A stretch of DNA of 64,000 nt, from the NCBI GenBank assembly GCA_016235045.1, contig JACRME010000016.1:62001-126000 (forward strand). The letters run 5' to 3'. The first letter of the stretch is position 1. Each line of letters opens with the position of its first letter. The notes beneath the pieces are model-generated. The model saw only the letters and a list, made by a program, of their open reading frames with translations. It was not told where the DNA came from and did not search any database. A program made the position numbers and the translations under genes. The DNA comes from Nitrosomonadales bacterium. GTDB lineage: Bacteria; Pseudomonadota; Gammaproteobacteria; Burkholderiales; Gallionellaceae. Below are positions 26,190-36,277 of this stretch, piece by piece.

Positions 26190-27035
26190 ATGAAAAATAA
26201 TATACCTGTGGCCATGGATAAAAACGCAGTTCTGGACAAGTTGCACCAACTTCCCGCGATGCCGCTGGCGGTACGGGAGGTATTGTCCAGCTTCAGGGAC
26301 CCCAACGTGGGCAGCGCCACCATGGCGCACAAGATCGAGATCGATCAGGGGTTGAGCGCCAGAGTGTTGCGGGTCGCCAATTCCTCTTTTTACGGACTGT
26401 CGCGCGAAGTCGGGTCGATCCGGGATGCGGTCACCGTGCTGGGTTTCGACACGATCCGTTCCCTGGTGGTGTCGGCAGGGTTCACCCACGCTTTTCCCGC
26501 AACCGCGGATGGCTTGTTTGACCGCCATGCCTATTGGATGCGCAGCATCCGGGTGGCAACTTACACGGAAGCGCTGACGCAATGCCTGGGGGGCATGCGC
26601 AAATTCTCGTTCACTTCCGGCCTGTTTCACGATGTCGGCCAGCTCGTGCTGAGTGTCTGCATTCCGGAAAAGTTTGCCGAAGTGCTGGCGCAGCAAAAGG
26701 CTTCCGGGGTGAACCTGATCGAGGTCGAGCACGCCATGCTCGGCTTCGACCACGGCGAGATCGGCGCGGAAATGGTCAAGCGCTGGAATTTTCCGCCGCA
26801 GATCGAACGCGGCATCCGGTATTGGCGCAAACCGGAGCACGAGCCGTTCGAGCCGCTTGCCGGCACGGTGTTCGTGGCCGTATTGCTCGAACAAGGGCTG
26901 GTGGGCGAGGACTTGATCGGCCGTATCCCCGGAAAGTTGCGCGAAGGCTTGCAGATAAGTTGGGAGCGCATCGAACCATCCATGCCGCAGCCGGAGCAAC
27001 TGGATGCCGTGGCCAAACTGCTGCTGGATATATAG
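26190..27035 (+). CDS. HDOD domain protein
   Basis: LDKLHQLPAMPLAVREVLSSFRDPNVGSATMAHKIEIDQGLSARVLRVANSSFYGLSREVGSIRDAVTVLG. Confidence 0.9.
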   Translation: MKNNIPVAMDKNAVLDKLHQLPAMPLAVREVLSSFRDPNVGSATMAHKIEIDQGLSARVLRVANSSFYGLSREVGSIRDAVTVLGFDTIRSLVVSAGFTHAFPATADGLFDRHAYWMRSIRVATYTEALTQCLGGMRKFSFTSGLFHDVGQLVLSVCIPEKFAEVLAQQKASGVNLIEVEHAMLGFDHGEIGAEMVKRWNFPPQIERGIRYWRKPEHEPFEPLAGTVFVAVLLEQGLVGEDLIGRIPGKLREGLQISWERIEPSMPQPEQLDAVAKLLLDI

Positions 27036-27065
27036 GTCAAGTGTGGACAACCATCGGTGGAAATC

Positions 27066-28391
27066 ATGAGTGAAGGACAGGAAATGCAGCCGTCAACAGA
27101 ACCAGCGAATGCGACCTTGCTGTTCGTGGACGATGAATCAAATGTGTTGTCGTCGCTGAAGCGCTTGTTCCGTCCTTGCGGTTACCGCATCTTCACCGCG
27201 GAAGGTGGGGCGCAGGGATTGGAAATCCTGCAGCGCGAGAACATCGATCTGGTGATTTCGGACATGCGCATGCCGGAAATGAACGGGGCGCAATTTCTGG
27301 AGCAGGTCAACAAGCGCTGGCCTGAGACGATACGCATCCTGCTCACCGGTTATGCCGAGATCGAGGCGACCATCGACGCCATCAACAAGGGGCATATCTA
27401 TCGCTATATCTCCAAACCCTGGGAAGACAACGATATCGTCCTGTCCATCCAGCATGCCCTGCGCCAGAAACAACTGGAACAGGCCAACCAGGGGCTGGAA
27501 GAGTTGACGCGCAAGCAAAACGAGGAACTCAAGGACCTGAATGCCAATCTCGAACAGAAGGTCAAGGCGCGCACCGAGGAACTGCGCCAGACCATGGGCT
27601 TCCTGGAAGTTGCGCACGAAAAGCTGAAGAAGGGTTTCATCACTTCGATCCGGGTCTTTTCGAACCTGATCGAGATGCGCGAAGGGATCATGGCGGGCCA
27701 TTCGCACCGGGTGGCGGAACTATCCAGGGCGATTGCGCAGTTGATGGGGATGAAGGAAGCGGAAGTGCAGGATGTGTTTCTTGCTGCGCTGCTGCACGAT
27801 GTTGGCAAGATCGGCTTGCCCGATTATCTGCTGGAAAAGCCGTTCACGAGCCTTACCGGCGAAGAGCGCTCCGAGGTGATCAAACACCCGGTCAAGGGGC
27901 AGACGGCGCTGATGGCGCTGGAGCAGTTGCAGGGCGCGGCAAAATTGATCCGCAGCCACCATGAGCATTTCGACGGCCTGGGCTATCCGGACAAGCTGCA
28001 CGGCCTTGAAATTCCGCTGGGCGCACGAATCATCGCGCTGGCGAACGAATACGACGCCGTGCAACTCGGGACGGTGTTGAACAAGCGCCTGAAGCAGTCC
28101 GACGCGGTGCTGTATATCCAGGAGGGCCGCGGAAAGCGCTACGATCCGGCCGTGGTGGACGCTTTCATGAAGGTGATGGGCGCAAGCGGTGCTGCGCAGG
28201 CAGTTCAGGAGATGGCTGTCCGTATGGACCAGGCCAAACCCGGCATGGTGTTGTCGCGCGACTTGATGAGCAGCCACGGCGAGTTGTTGTTGTCGAAGGA
28301 TTACATGCTGGACAAGGCGCTGATCGATCAGATCAGGGGTTTCGAACATCTCGGAAGCAATTTGACCATTTACGTGTATGTCAGGAAGTGA
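27066..28391 (+). CDS. Response regulator with HD-GYP domain
   Basis: REC; AALLHDVGKIGLPDYLL… HHEHFDGLGYPDKL. Confidence 0.92.
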   Translation: MSEGQEMQPSTEPANATLLFVDDESNVLSSLKRLFRPCGYRIFTAEGGAQGLEILQRENIDLVISDMRMPEMNGAQFLEQVNKRWPETIRILLTGYAEIEATIDAINKGHIYRYISKPWEDNDIVLSIQHALRQKQLEQANQGLEELTRKQNEELKDLNANLEQKVKARTEELRQTMGFLEVAHEKLKKGFITSIRVFSNLIEMREGIMAGHSHRVAELSRAIAQLMGMKEAEVQDVFLAALLHDVGKIGLPDYLLEKPFTSLTGEERSEVIKHPVKGQTALMALEQLQGAAKLIRSHHEHFDGLGYPDKLHGLEIPLGARIIALANEYDAVQLGTVLNKRLKQSDAVLYIQEGRGKRYDPAVVDAFMKVMGASGAAQAVQEMAVRMDQAKPGMVLSRDLMSSHGELLLSKDYMLDKALIDQIRGFEHLGSNLTIYVYVRK

Positions 28392-28421
28392 CTGTTCATC
28401 AACCGCACCGGACCATTTCTA

Positions 28422-29558
28422 ATGAAAATCGAACAGCAATACTGGACTGCCGACTCGGGCTGGCAAAGGGAATCGCCACCGTCGCTCGATGGCAAGGCTT
28501 CGTTGGTGCTGGTTTTCGGGGCGACCCCGGTGATGGGCGACGCCGAACGAATAAAAGAGATTCGCGCGCAATATCCCGGCGCGCACCTGGTTGGTTGTTC
28601 CACATCGGGCGAAATATGCGGCACTCGCGTGCGCGACGGTTCGCTTGCGGTGACGGCGGTACGATTCGAGCATACCTCCATCCGGCTGGCACATGCGGAC
28701 ATCGGCGATGGCGGCGACAGTCTGGCGGCGGGGGTGCGCCTGGCAAAGGCGCTTCCCCCGCAACAACTGGTGCATGTGCTGGTGCTTTCGGACGGATTGA
28801 AAGTGAACGGCAGCGATCTGGCGCGGGGGTTGCGCGAGAACCTGCCCACGGGGGTGGCGGTCACCGGCGGGTTGGCGGGCGATGGCACGAATTTTCAGAA
28901 TACCCTGGTGTGCGCCGACAGCACGCCATGCGAAGGCGTGATTGCCGCGCTGGGTTTCTACGGCGAGCGTCTCAAGGTCGGCTACGGCTCGCTGGGCGGC
29001 TGGGATTCTTTCGGGGCAGAGCGCCTGATCACGCGTTCCAAAGGCAACGTCCTGTATGAATTGGACGGGCATTCCGCGCTTGAACTTTACAAAAAATACC
29101 TGGGCGAAAACAATGCCGGGCCGGCCGAAGCGTTGTTGTTTCCGCTGGCATTGCGCACCAGCGAAGTGGGCTACGGCCTCGTGCGGTCCGTGATGTCGAT
29201 CGACGAAGACGGGCAAAGCATGACCTTCGCCGGCGATATGCCCGAAGGCGGATATGCACGGTTGATGAAGGCCAATTTTGACCGGCTGATCGATGGGGCG
29301 GAGGGCGCGGCACGGGCGAGCTACGAGATGCTCGGCTCCAGGGAGCCGGATCTGGCTTTGCTCATCAGTTGCGTGGGCCGCAAGCTGGTGCTGAAGCAGC
29401 GCATCGAGGAGGAAGTCGAAGGCGTGCGCGAGGTGCTGGGCAAGAGCACGGTGTTGACCGGGTTTTATTCCTACGGTGAAATCTGTCCTTACGGCGCCAT
29501 CACCGGGTGCGAGTTGCACAACCAGACCATGACGATAACCACTTTTTCGGAGCGATGA
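28422..29558 (+). CDS. FIST signal-transduction domain protein
   Basis: LVFGATPVMGDAERIKEIRAQYPGAHLVGCSTSGEI… GLAGDGTNF… GFYSYGEICPYG. Confidence 0.9.
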   Translation: MKIEQQYWTADSGWQRESPPSLDGKASLVLVFGATPVMGDAERIKEIRAQYPGAHLVGCSTSGEICGTRVRDGSLAVTAVRFEHTSIRLAHADIGDGGDSLAAGVRLAKALPPQQLVHVLVLSDGLKVNGSDLARGLRENLPTGVAVTGGLAGDGTNFQNTLVCADSTPCEGVIAALGFYGERLKVGYGSLGGWDSFGAERLITRSKGNVLYELDGHSALELYKKYLGENNAGPAEALLFPLALRTSEVGYGLVRSVMSIDEDGQSMTFAGDMPEGGYARLMKANFDRLIDGAEGAARASYEMLGSREPDLALLISCVGRKLVLKQRIEEEVEGVREVLGKSTVLTGFYSYGEICPYGAITGCELHNQTMTITTFSER

Positions 29559-29561
29559 ACG

Positions 29562-30638
29562 GTGCACAGGCTGCTCGAACGCCAGATCAAACGGCACCTT
29601 GGCGACCACGCAACGCTGCCACCCGAATTGGCAGCGTTCATCGCTGCGGTGGATGAGGCATATGGCAGCGCGGACGCAGACCGCCTGCTGATCGAGCGTT
29701 CCCTCGACCTGATGTCGAAGGAGCTGACCGAAGCCAATGCCGGGCTGCGCAAGGAATTGGCCGAGCGCAAGCTCACGGAGTTGGCGCTGCACCAGGAAAA
29801 GGAGGAGCAGCGCGTCCTGATCAGGAAGCTGGAAGACGTACACAGCCAGTTGCTGCAATCGGAGAAGATGGCGTCGATTGGCCAACTGGCGGCGGGAGTC
29901 GCGCACGAGATCAACAACCCGATCGGCTATGTCTATTCAAACCTGGGCACACTGGAAAAATACGTGCAGGATGCCTTCAGCATGATCGAACTGTATGAGC
30001 AGGCGGAGAGCGCGATTGCGGAGCCGGAAGTGCGCAGCCGGTTGCAGCAGGCCAGGAAGAAGCTGGATATCGAATTCCTGAAAGCGGATTTGCGCGCATT
30101 GATGGTGGAGTCGAAGGATGGCATCACCCGCGTCAAAAAGATTGTGCAGAACCTGAAGGATTTTTCCCATGCAGACGACTCCGACGAATGGAGTTTATCC
30201 GACCTGCGCAACGGTCTGGAGAGCACGCTGAGCATTGTCAACAACGAGATCAAATACAAGGCGGAAGTGGTCAAGGAGTACGCCAGGATACCCGAAGTGG
30301 AATGCCTGCCGTCGCAACTCAATCAGGTATTCATGAACCTGCTGGTGAACGCGGCCCATGCGATCAAGGAGCATGGCACCATCACCATTCGTACCGGGGT
30401 GGAAGGAAGCGAGGTCTGGGTGGATATTGCCGACACCGGGCAAGGCATTCCTCCGGAAAACATGCAAAAGATATTCGACCCGTTCTTCACCACCAAACCG
30501 GTTGGCAAGGGAACGGGGTTGGGATTATCCTTATCTTACGGGATAGTACAGAAGCATCGGGGACGGATGGAAGTACATAGCGAGGTGGGCAAGGGATCGG
30601 CGTTCAGGGTATGGTTGCCGGTAAAACATTCCCAATAG
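29562..30638 (+). CDS. Sensor histidine kinase
   Basis: [33 protein letters not shown]… [45 protein letters not shown] start. Confidence 0.92.
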   Translation: MHRLLERQIKRHLGDHATLPPELAAFIAAVDEAYGSADADRLLIERSLDLMSKELTEANAGLRKELAERKLTELALHQEKEEQRVLIRKLEDVHSQLLQSEKMASIGQLAAGVAHEINNPIGYVYSNLGTLEKYVQDAFSMIELYEQAESAIAEPEVRSRLQQARKKLDIEFLKADLRALMVESKDGITRVKKIVQNLKDFSHADDSDEWSLSDLRNGLESTLSIVNNEIKYKAEVVKEYARIPEVECLPSQLNQVFMNLLVNAAHAIKEHGTITIRTGVEGSEVWVDIADTGQGIPPENMQKIFDPFFTTKPVGKGTGLGLSLSYGIVQKHRGRMEVHSEVGKGSAFRVWLPVKHSQ

Positions 30639-30704
30639 TTTTATTGTTCTTGCGGAGTCTTGCATGACATCCGCCCATGGGATTTGCACTGTTCGAAGGA
30701 GTTT

Positions 30705-32255
30705 ATGATGCATGCAGCGACTGAAGAAAAAATCGAAGCGTTTATCTGGGACAACAAATTCAACACCGGCGTCGATGTGGTGGACGAGCAACATCGCAAG
30801 CTGGTGGATCTGATCAATCGCCTGGGTTCGATCAGTGCGCATCTGGCCAGTACCGAAGAGCTGGGTGCCATTCTGACCGAGTTGGCGAATTACACCGTGT
30901 ACCACTTCAATACCGAAGAGGAATTGATGAGGAAGTATGTCGTCGATGCAGGACATCAGGATATCCACGTCAAGGCGCACCAGCATTTCACCAATCAGGT
31001 TACGGTTGCCGCGAAGATATTGATGGGCAGCACGGATGTGACCAACCAGCTTGTCGCCCCGCTGCTGAAATACCTGACCAACTGGCTGGTGCAGCATATT
31101 CTGGGGTCGGACACGCGCATGGGAAAGGAAATCCTGGCGCTGCAAGCCGGCGATAGCCACGAGGACGCAGTCCGGAAAGCAAACGCCTTCATGACCCAGT
31201 CGGCTAATGTGCTGATGGAAGCATTGAACGAGATGTACGGCAAGTTGGGAGACAAAACCCTTGAAGTCATGCAGAAGAACCAGGAGTTGGAGGCCGACCA
31301 GGAGGCGTTGCATGTCCTGAACGAGCAGTTGGAAGAGCGCGTAAAGCAACGGACGGCTGCCGTGGAGTCAGCGAACCAGAAGCTGCTGGCCAACAATCTC
31401 GAACTGAAGCAGTTGAATGAACGGCTGGAATCGGCGCATACGCAGTTGCTGCAATCGGAAAAAATGGCCTCCATCGGCCAGCTCGCGGCCGGCGTCGCGC
31501 ATGAAATCAACAACCCGGTCGGTTTCGTCAATTCCAATCTGGGCACACTGGGCAAATACATGACGAGCATGTTCGACGTAATCTCGGCTTACGAGGCTGT
31601 GGAAGCCAAGGGCGGAGGCAATGCATTTCCGGAAGTGTCGCAGGTCAAGAAGAAGGTCGACTTCGCTTACCTGAAGGAAGACATTCCCAGCCTGATGAAA
31701 GAATCGCAGGACGGCCTGGCCAGGGTCAAACGCATCGTGCAGGATCTCAAGGATTTTTCCCATGTTGACGAATCCAACTGGCAGTTTGCCAATCTCGAGG
31801 CGGGACTGGATAGTACCCTCAACGTCGTGGCCAACGAAATCAAGTACAAAGCCAATGTGGTCAAGCAGTATGCCGGATTGCCGGACGTGGAATGCATGCC
31901 GTCGCAGGTCAACCAGGTGTTCATGAACCTGCTGGTGAATGCTGCTCAGGCAATCGAAAAGAACGGCGTCATTACTGTTCGCAGCGGCGTCAACGGCAAC
32001 GAGGTCTGGGTGGAAGTGGAGGATACCGGAAAGGGGATATCGCCCGAAAACATCAGCCGGATTTTCGATCCTTTCTTCACCACCAAGCCGGTAGGCAAGG
32101 GCACCGGCCTTGGGTTGTCCCTGTCATACGGGATCGTCAATAAACACAACGGCCGCATCGAGGTGAAAAGCGAAGTGGGCAAGGGTTCGACATTCAGGGT
32201 GTGCCTGCCGGTACGGCACACCGATAAAAATGAGGGGGCGACTGGCAACGCCTGA
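30705..32255 (+). CDS. Hemerythrin domain-histidine kinase fusion
   Basis: GVDVVDEQHRKLVDLINRL… YHFNTEEELM… HVKAHQHF… VQHILGSDTRMG hemerythrin ligand pattern, then HK domain. Confidence 0.92.
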   Translation: MMHAATEEKIEAFIWDNKFNTGVDVVDEQHRKLVDLINRLGSISAHLASTEELGAILTELANYTVYHFNTEEELMRKYVVDAGHQDIHVKAHQHFTNQVTVAAKILMGSTDVTNQLVAPLLKYLTNWLVQHILGSDTRMGKEILALQAGDSHEDAVRKANAFMTQSANVLMEALNEMYGKLGDKTLEVMQKNQELEADQEALHVLNEQLEERVKQRTAAVESANQKLLANNLELKQLNERLESAHTQLLQSEKMASIGQLAAGVAHEINNPVGFVNSNLGTLGKYMTSMFDVISAYEAVEAKGGGNAFPEVSQVKKKVDFAYLKEDIPSLMKESQDGLARVKRIVQDLKDFSHVDESNWQFANLEAGLDSTLNVVANEIKYKANVVKQYAGLPDVECMPSQVNQVFMNLLVNAAQAIEKNGVITVRSGVNGNEVWVEVEDTGKGISPENISRIFDPFFTTKPVGKGTGLGLSLSYGIVNKHNGRIEVKSEVGKGSTFRVCLPVRHTDKNEGATGNA

Positions 32256-32276
32256 ACAAAATGCGTCGCACAAATG

Positions 32277-32300
32277 AAAAAAGCCCGAAAGGGCTTTTTT
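32277..32300 (+). terminator. Rho-independent terminator after the hemerythrin-HK gene
   Basis: AAAAAAGCCCGAAAGGGCTTTTTT. Confidence 0.85.
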
Positions 32301-32351
32301 CGTTGGGTGTCGTTTCATGCGGGCCGCGGTGAATCAACGCGCAAAGTAATC

Positions 32352-32427
32352 TGGCGTCCCCTACGAGATTCGAACTCGTGTTATCGCCGTGAAAGGGCGG
32401 TGTCCTAGGCCTCTAGACGAAGGGGAC
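32352..32427 (-). tRNA. tRNA-Glu (TTC)
   Basis: GTCCCCTTCGTCTAGAGGCCTAGGACACCGCCCTTTCACGGCGATAACACGAGTTCGAATCTCGTAGGGGACGCCA on the minus strand. Confidence 0.96.
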
Positions 32428-32447
32428 TGCGGTGCTACTGTTCTTTT

Positions 32448-32523
<76 letters not shown>

Positions 32524-32580
32524 GGGGTGCCCCGAAAAGAGCGCGCATTATAGAGACGGCACCCGGCCTTGTAAAGCAAG

Positions 32581-33987
32581 TCAGGCAGATTTTTTCGCCA
32601 GGTTCTTCTCGATGCGTTCCAGCACCATCGCGCGCGGGAACAGCGCCACCAAAGCATCCACAGAAGGCGTCTGGGTTTGTCCGGTGAGCATCACGCGCAA
32701 AGGCATGGCGAGCTTGGGCATCTTCAGGCCGTGTTTGGCAATGACTTCCTTGATGGCTGCGCTGATCGCCGGGATTTCCCATGCGACGGAGGAGAATAGT
32801 TGCGCCAGGTCGCGCAGGGCAGGGATGGCCTCGGCGGAAAGCTGGGCGTCGAGCAGCGCCGCATCCGGGTGCAGGTCGATGTAGAACACCTCTGCCGCAT
32901 CGGCCAGTTCGTTCAGGGTGGCGACGCGTTCCTTGTATAAGCCGGCAATGGCGGCCAGATCGGGCGTCGTGCCGGTCTTGATGCCGCGCGCTTCGAGGCG
33001 GGGGCGCACCATCCCGGCCAGTTTGGCATTGTCGGTCTGCTTGAGGTAATGGTTGTTCAGCCAATTCAGTTTTTCGGTGTTGAACTGGGCGGCGGAAGGC
33101 GTGATGTGGTCGAGGTCGAACCACTGGCAGAACTGCTCGACCGAGAACACTTCGTCGTCGCCATGCGACCAGCCGAGGCGGGCGAGGTAATTGATGACTG
33201 CCTCGGGCAGGTAGCCGTCCTCGTCGTATTGCATCACGCTGACCGCGCCGTGGCGCTTGGACAATTTGGTGCCGTCGTCGCCGAGGATCATCGACAGGTG
33301 GGCATAGCCGGGGACGGTCGCGCCCAGGGCTTTGAGGATGTTGATCTGGCGCGGGGTGTTGTTGACGTGGTCGTCGCCGCGGATCACCTGGGTGATGCCC
33401 ATGTCCCAGTCGTCCACCACGACGCAGAAGTTGTAGGTCGGCGTGCCATCGGAGCGGGCAATGATGAGGTCGTCCAGTTCGCTGTTGCTGAATTCGATAT
33501 GGCCTTTGACCATGTCTTTCCAAGCGACCACGCCCTCAGTCGGGTTCCTGAAGCGCACCACCGGCTTCACGCCGACGGGAACGGGCGGCAGGGTCTTGCC
33601 CGGTTCGGGCCGCCAAGTGCCGTCATAACGGGGCTTCTCGCCGCGCGCGCGCTGTGCTTCGCGCAGGGCGTCCAGTTCGGACGGGGAGGTATAGCAGTTA
33701 TAGGCTTGACCCGAGGCCAGCATCTGCTGGATGACCTCCTTGTAACGCGGCATGCGCTGCATCTGGTAGAACGGGCCCTCGTCGTAGTTGAGTTTGAGCC
33801 AGTTCATGCCGTCCAGGATGGCTTGTACCGCTTCCGGGGTGGAACGTTCCACGTCGGTGTCCTCGATGCGCAGGATGAAGACGCCCCCATGCTTGCGCGC
33901 ATAGGCCCAGGAGAACAGCGCAGTGCGGGCGCCGCCGATGTGCAGGTAGCCGGTCGGACTGGGGGCGAAACGGGTGCGGACGGTCAT
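32581..33987 (-). CDS. gltX: Glutamyl-tRNA synthetase
   Basis: [42 protein letters not shown]. Confidence 0.97.
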   Translation of the reverse strand: MTVRTRFAPSPTGYLHIGGARTALFSWAYARKHGGVFILRIEDTDVERSTPEAVQAILDGMNWLKLNYDEGPFYQMQRMPRYKEVIQQMLASGQAYNCYTSPSELDALREAQRARGEKPRYDGTWRPEPGKTLPPVPVGVKPVVRFRNPTEGVVAWKDMVKGHIEFSNSELDDLIIARSDGTPTYNFCVVVDDWDMGITQVIRGDDHVNNTPRQINILKALGATVPGYAHLSMILGDDGTKLSKRHGAVSVMQYDEDGYLPEAVINYLARLGWSHGDDEVFSVEQFCQWFDLDHITPSAAQFNTEKLNWLNNHYLKQTDNAKLAGMVRPRLEARGIKTGTTPDLAAIAGLYKERVATLNELADAAEVFYIDLHPDAALLDAQLSAEAIPALRDLAQLFSSVAWEIPAISAAIKEVIAKHGLKMPKLAMPLRVMLTGQTQTPSVDALVALFPRAMVLERIEKNLAKKSA

Positions 33988-34104
33988 GTTGCTTTCCTGT
34001 TGTATTGGCATGAAATGAAGGCGCGCATTCTACGACAGATGGATATGCCCGATAAAGAAATTGACCCGAATGTGTTTGCCATGATTAAATGCGCGCCCTC
34101 GACC

Positions 34105-34179
34105 GGGCGGTTAGCTCAGCGGTAGAGCACTGCCTTCACACGGCAGGGGTCACTGGTTCGAACCCAGTACCGCCCACCA
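34105..34179 (+). tRNA. tRNA-Val (CAC)
   Basis: GGGCGGTTAGCTCAGCGGTAGAGCACTGCCTTCACACGGCAGGGGTCACTGGTTCGAACCCAGTACCGCCCACCA. Confidence 0.96.
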
Positions 34180-34196
34180 AATCAAAGTATTGCAGT

Positions 34197-34226
34197 AAAA
34201 AAAGCCCCGTATTCCGGGGCTTTTTT
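34197..34226 (+). terminator. Rho-independent terminator after tRNA-Val (may serve both strands)
   Basis: AAAAAAAGCCCCGTATTCCGGGGCTTTTTT. Confidence 0.85.
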
Positions 34227-34244
34227 ACTTGCGTTAGACCGCTG

Positions 34245-35516
34245 CTATTTCAGTTTTTCGATGCCCAGCATCTTCATGATGCTGCCTTCGTAGAACGGTT
34301 CGGACGTGCCTTTTTTCATCTTGCGGATGAAGTACTTCTCGAACGCGACTTTGGCGAGGTGCACCCATTTGCCTTCGGAGAACCAGTTCACGTTGCGCGG
34401 CGGGATTTGCGGGATGGCGACGAAGGCGACGCCGCTTTCGCCGAAGTCGGCCAGGCACACGGCGTTCCAGGTGGCTTCCTTGTCTGCGGGTTCGCCCACC
34501 AGATCGGCATGGATGTTATGCACGGTGGCGGTCACCATGGATTCGATCATGTAGCCGGTCTTGGGCGTGCCGACCGGAACCGGAGTCGCTTCCACCGACG
34601 GAATGGCGACGCACACGCCAACGGCGAAGACGTTCTTGTATTTCTGGTTGCGTTGGTGTTTGTCCACCGTGACGAAGCCGCGCGCCTGCACCAGTCCATC
34701 GAGGCCGAATACCGCATCCACGCCCTTGAAGGCCGGCAGCATCATGCTGTAGTTGAAGGGCAGCTCGTGCTTCTTTTTCTCGTTGCCCAAGTCGTCGTGT
34801 TCCGTGACGTACATCTTGCCGGCTTCGACTTTGGTGACCTTGGCATTGCAGATCCACTTGATGTGCTTGTCGCGCATGCCGGACTCGAGAATACCGTTGG
34901 AGTCGCCCACGCCGCCCAGGCCGAGGTGGCCGATGTAGGGCTCGGAGGTAACGAAAGTCATCGGTACCTTGTCGCGAATCTTGCGTTTGCGCAGGTCGGT
35001 TTCCATGATGAAGGCATATTCATAAGCCGGGCCGAAGCAGGAGGCGCCTTGTACCGCACCGACCACGATGGGGCCGGGCTTCTTGCAGAATTCGTCCCAA
35101 ACTTCGTGCGACTTCATCGCGTGGTCGATATGGCACACAGAGTAGGTGTGGCCGCCATGCGGTCCAAGTCCTTCGACTTCTTCAAAGGCCAGTTTGGGGC
35201 CGGTGGCGATCACCAGATAGTCGTAGTCGACATGCTTGCCATCGTTCAGTTCGAGCTTGTTCTGGTCCGGATGTACGCGCTTGACGCCCGTGGAGATGAA
35301 TTCGATGCCTTTGCGTTCCAGATAGCTGCGCACCGGGAATTCGATCTGCTTGCGCTCGCGCCACTTCACACCCACCCAGGGATTGGATGGAACGAACTGG
35401 AAGTTCTCGCTGTTCGAGATGACCGTGACTTTATGCTCCTTGTCCAACTTGTCGCGCATTTCGTATGCTGCCGGCATGCCACCCAGACCTGCTCCCATGA
35501 TGACTACATGTGCCAT
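34245..35516 (-). CDS. Sulfide:quinone oxidoreductase-like FAD-dependent oxidoreductase
   Basis: HVVIMGAGLGGMPAAYEMRDKL; VPSNPWVGVKWRERKQIEFPVRSYLERKGIEF; VAIPSVEATPVPVGTPKTGYMIESM. Confidence 0.85.
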   Translation of the reverse strand: MAHVVIMGAGLGGMPAAYEMRDKLDKEHKVTVISNSENFQFVPSNPWVGVKWRERKQIEFPVRSYLERKGIEFISTGVKRVHPDQNKLELNDGKHVDYDYLVIATGPKLAFEEVEGLGPHGGHTYSVCHIDHAMKSHEVWDEFCKKPGPIVVGAVQGASCFGPAYEYAFIMETDLRKRKIRDKVPMTFVTSEPYIGHLGLGGVGDSNGILESGMRDKHIKWICNAKVTKVEAGKMYVTEHDDLGNEKKKHELPFNYSMMLPAFKGVDAVFGLDGLVQARGFVTVDKHQRNQKYKNVFAVGVCVAIPSVEATPVPVGTPKTGYMIESMVTATVHNIHADLVGEPADKEATWNAVCLADFGESGVAFVAIPQIPPRNVNWFSEGKWVHLAKVAFEKYFIRKMKKGTSEPFYEGSIMKMLGIEKLK

Positions 35517-35563
35517 GTTTTCTCCTCTTTAGTTATTGGTCGATTGATAAAACTACTGCTGAT

Positions 35564-36277
35564 TCATCTGCTGCCTTGTTGCTTTGATCCGGCTTGCGTG
35601 CCCGATGAGGGCGTTGCGTCACTGTCTTCAGGCATTCCCTGTTCCTTGGCAAACAGCACGGCTGCCTTTACGCGCGAGGACAGATTGAGCTTGTTCAGGA
35701 TGTGCCGCACATGCTGTTTTACCGTGTCGTAACTGATCGACAGGGTTAGCGCGATGGCTTTGTTGCTTTCGCCGCGAGACAGCAACTGCAATATCTCGCG
35801 CTCGCGCTCGGTCAACAATTTGAGCGAGTTCTTTGGCTCCTGTCCGGCCTGGTCGCCGCGCAGCATGTCGATCATTTTCACCGTCATGGTCGGCGCAACG
35901 ACCAGTTCGCCGGCCGCAACCCGGCGAATGGCGTCCACCACCTCTTCCGGTGCCATGTCCTTGAGCAAATAGCCGCGCACCCCGGCCCGTATCGCATTGC
36001 CCAGATCAACCTCGGAATCGCTCATGGTCAGCAATACGGCGGGGATGAGGCAGCCTTCCTTGCGGATCTGCTCCAGCATGGCCAAACCGTCCATTGGCTT
36101 CATCCGCAAGTCCATAATCAGCAAATCGGGTTTGTCCTTGATCAGTTCGCGCAGATCCTCGATGCTGCCAACGGCGCCAAGCACATTGAAACCGTAGCAA
36201 CGGGCAAGCAGTTCGCCCAGTCCGCGCCGGCACAGACTCTGGTCATCCACCAGTGCAATCTTTAATTCCTCAGCCAT
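35564..36277 (-). CDS. NarL/FixJ-family response regulator
   Basis: REC plus LTEREREILQLLSRGESNKAIALTLSISYDTVKQHVRHILNKLNLSSRVKAAV. Confidence 0.93.
   Translation of the reverse strand: MAEELKIALVDDQSLCRRGLGELLARCYGFNVLGAVGSIEDLRELIKDKPDLLIMDLRMKPMDGLAMLEQIRKEGCLIPAVLLTMSDSEVDLGNAIRAGVRGYLLKDMAPEEVVDAIRRVAAGELVVAPTMTVKMIDMLRGDQAGQEPKNSLKLLTEREREILQLLSRGESNKAIALTLSISYDTVKQHVRHILNKLNLSSRVKAAVLFAKEQGMPEDSDATPSSGTQAGSKQQGSR

Noticed and set aside
33049-35732. Plus-strand ORFs opposite gltX and the SQR-like gene (33049..34125, 34089..35732)
   Set aside because: Overlap confident minus-strand genes and the tRNA-Val; no recognisable domains.
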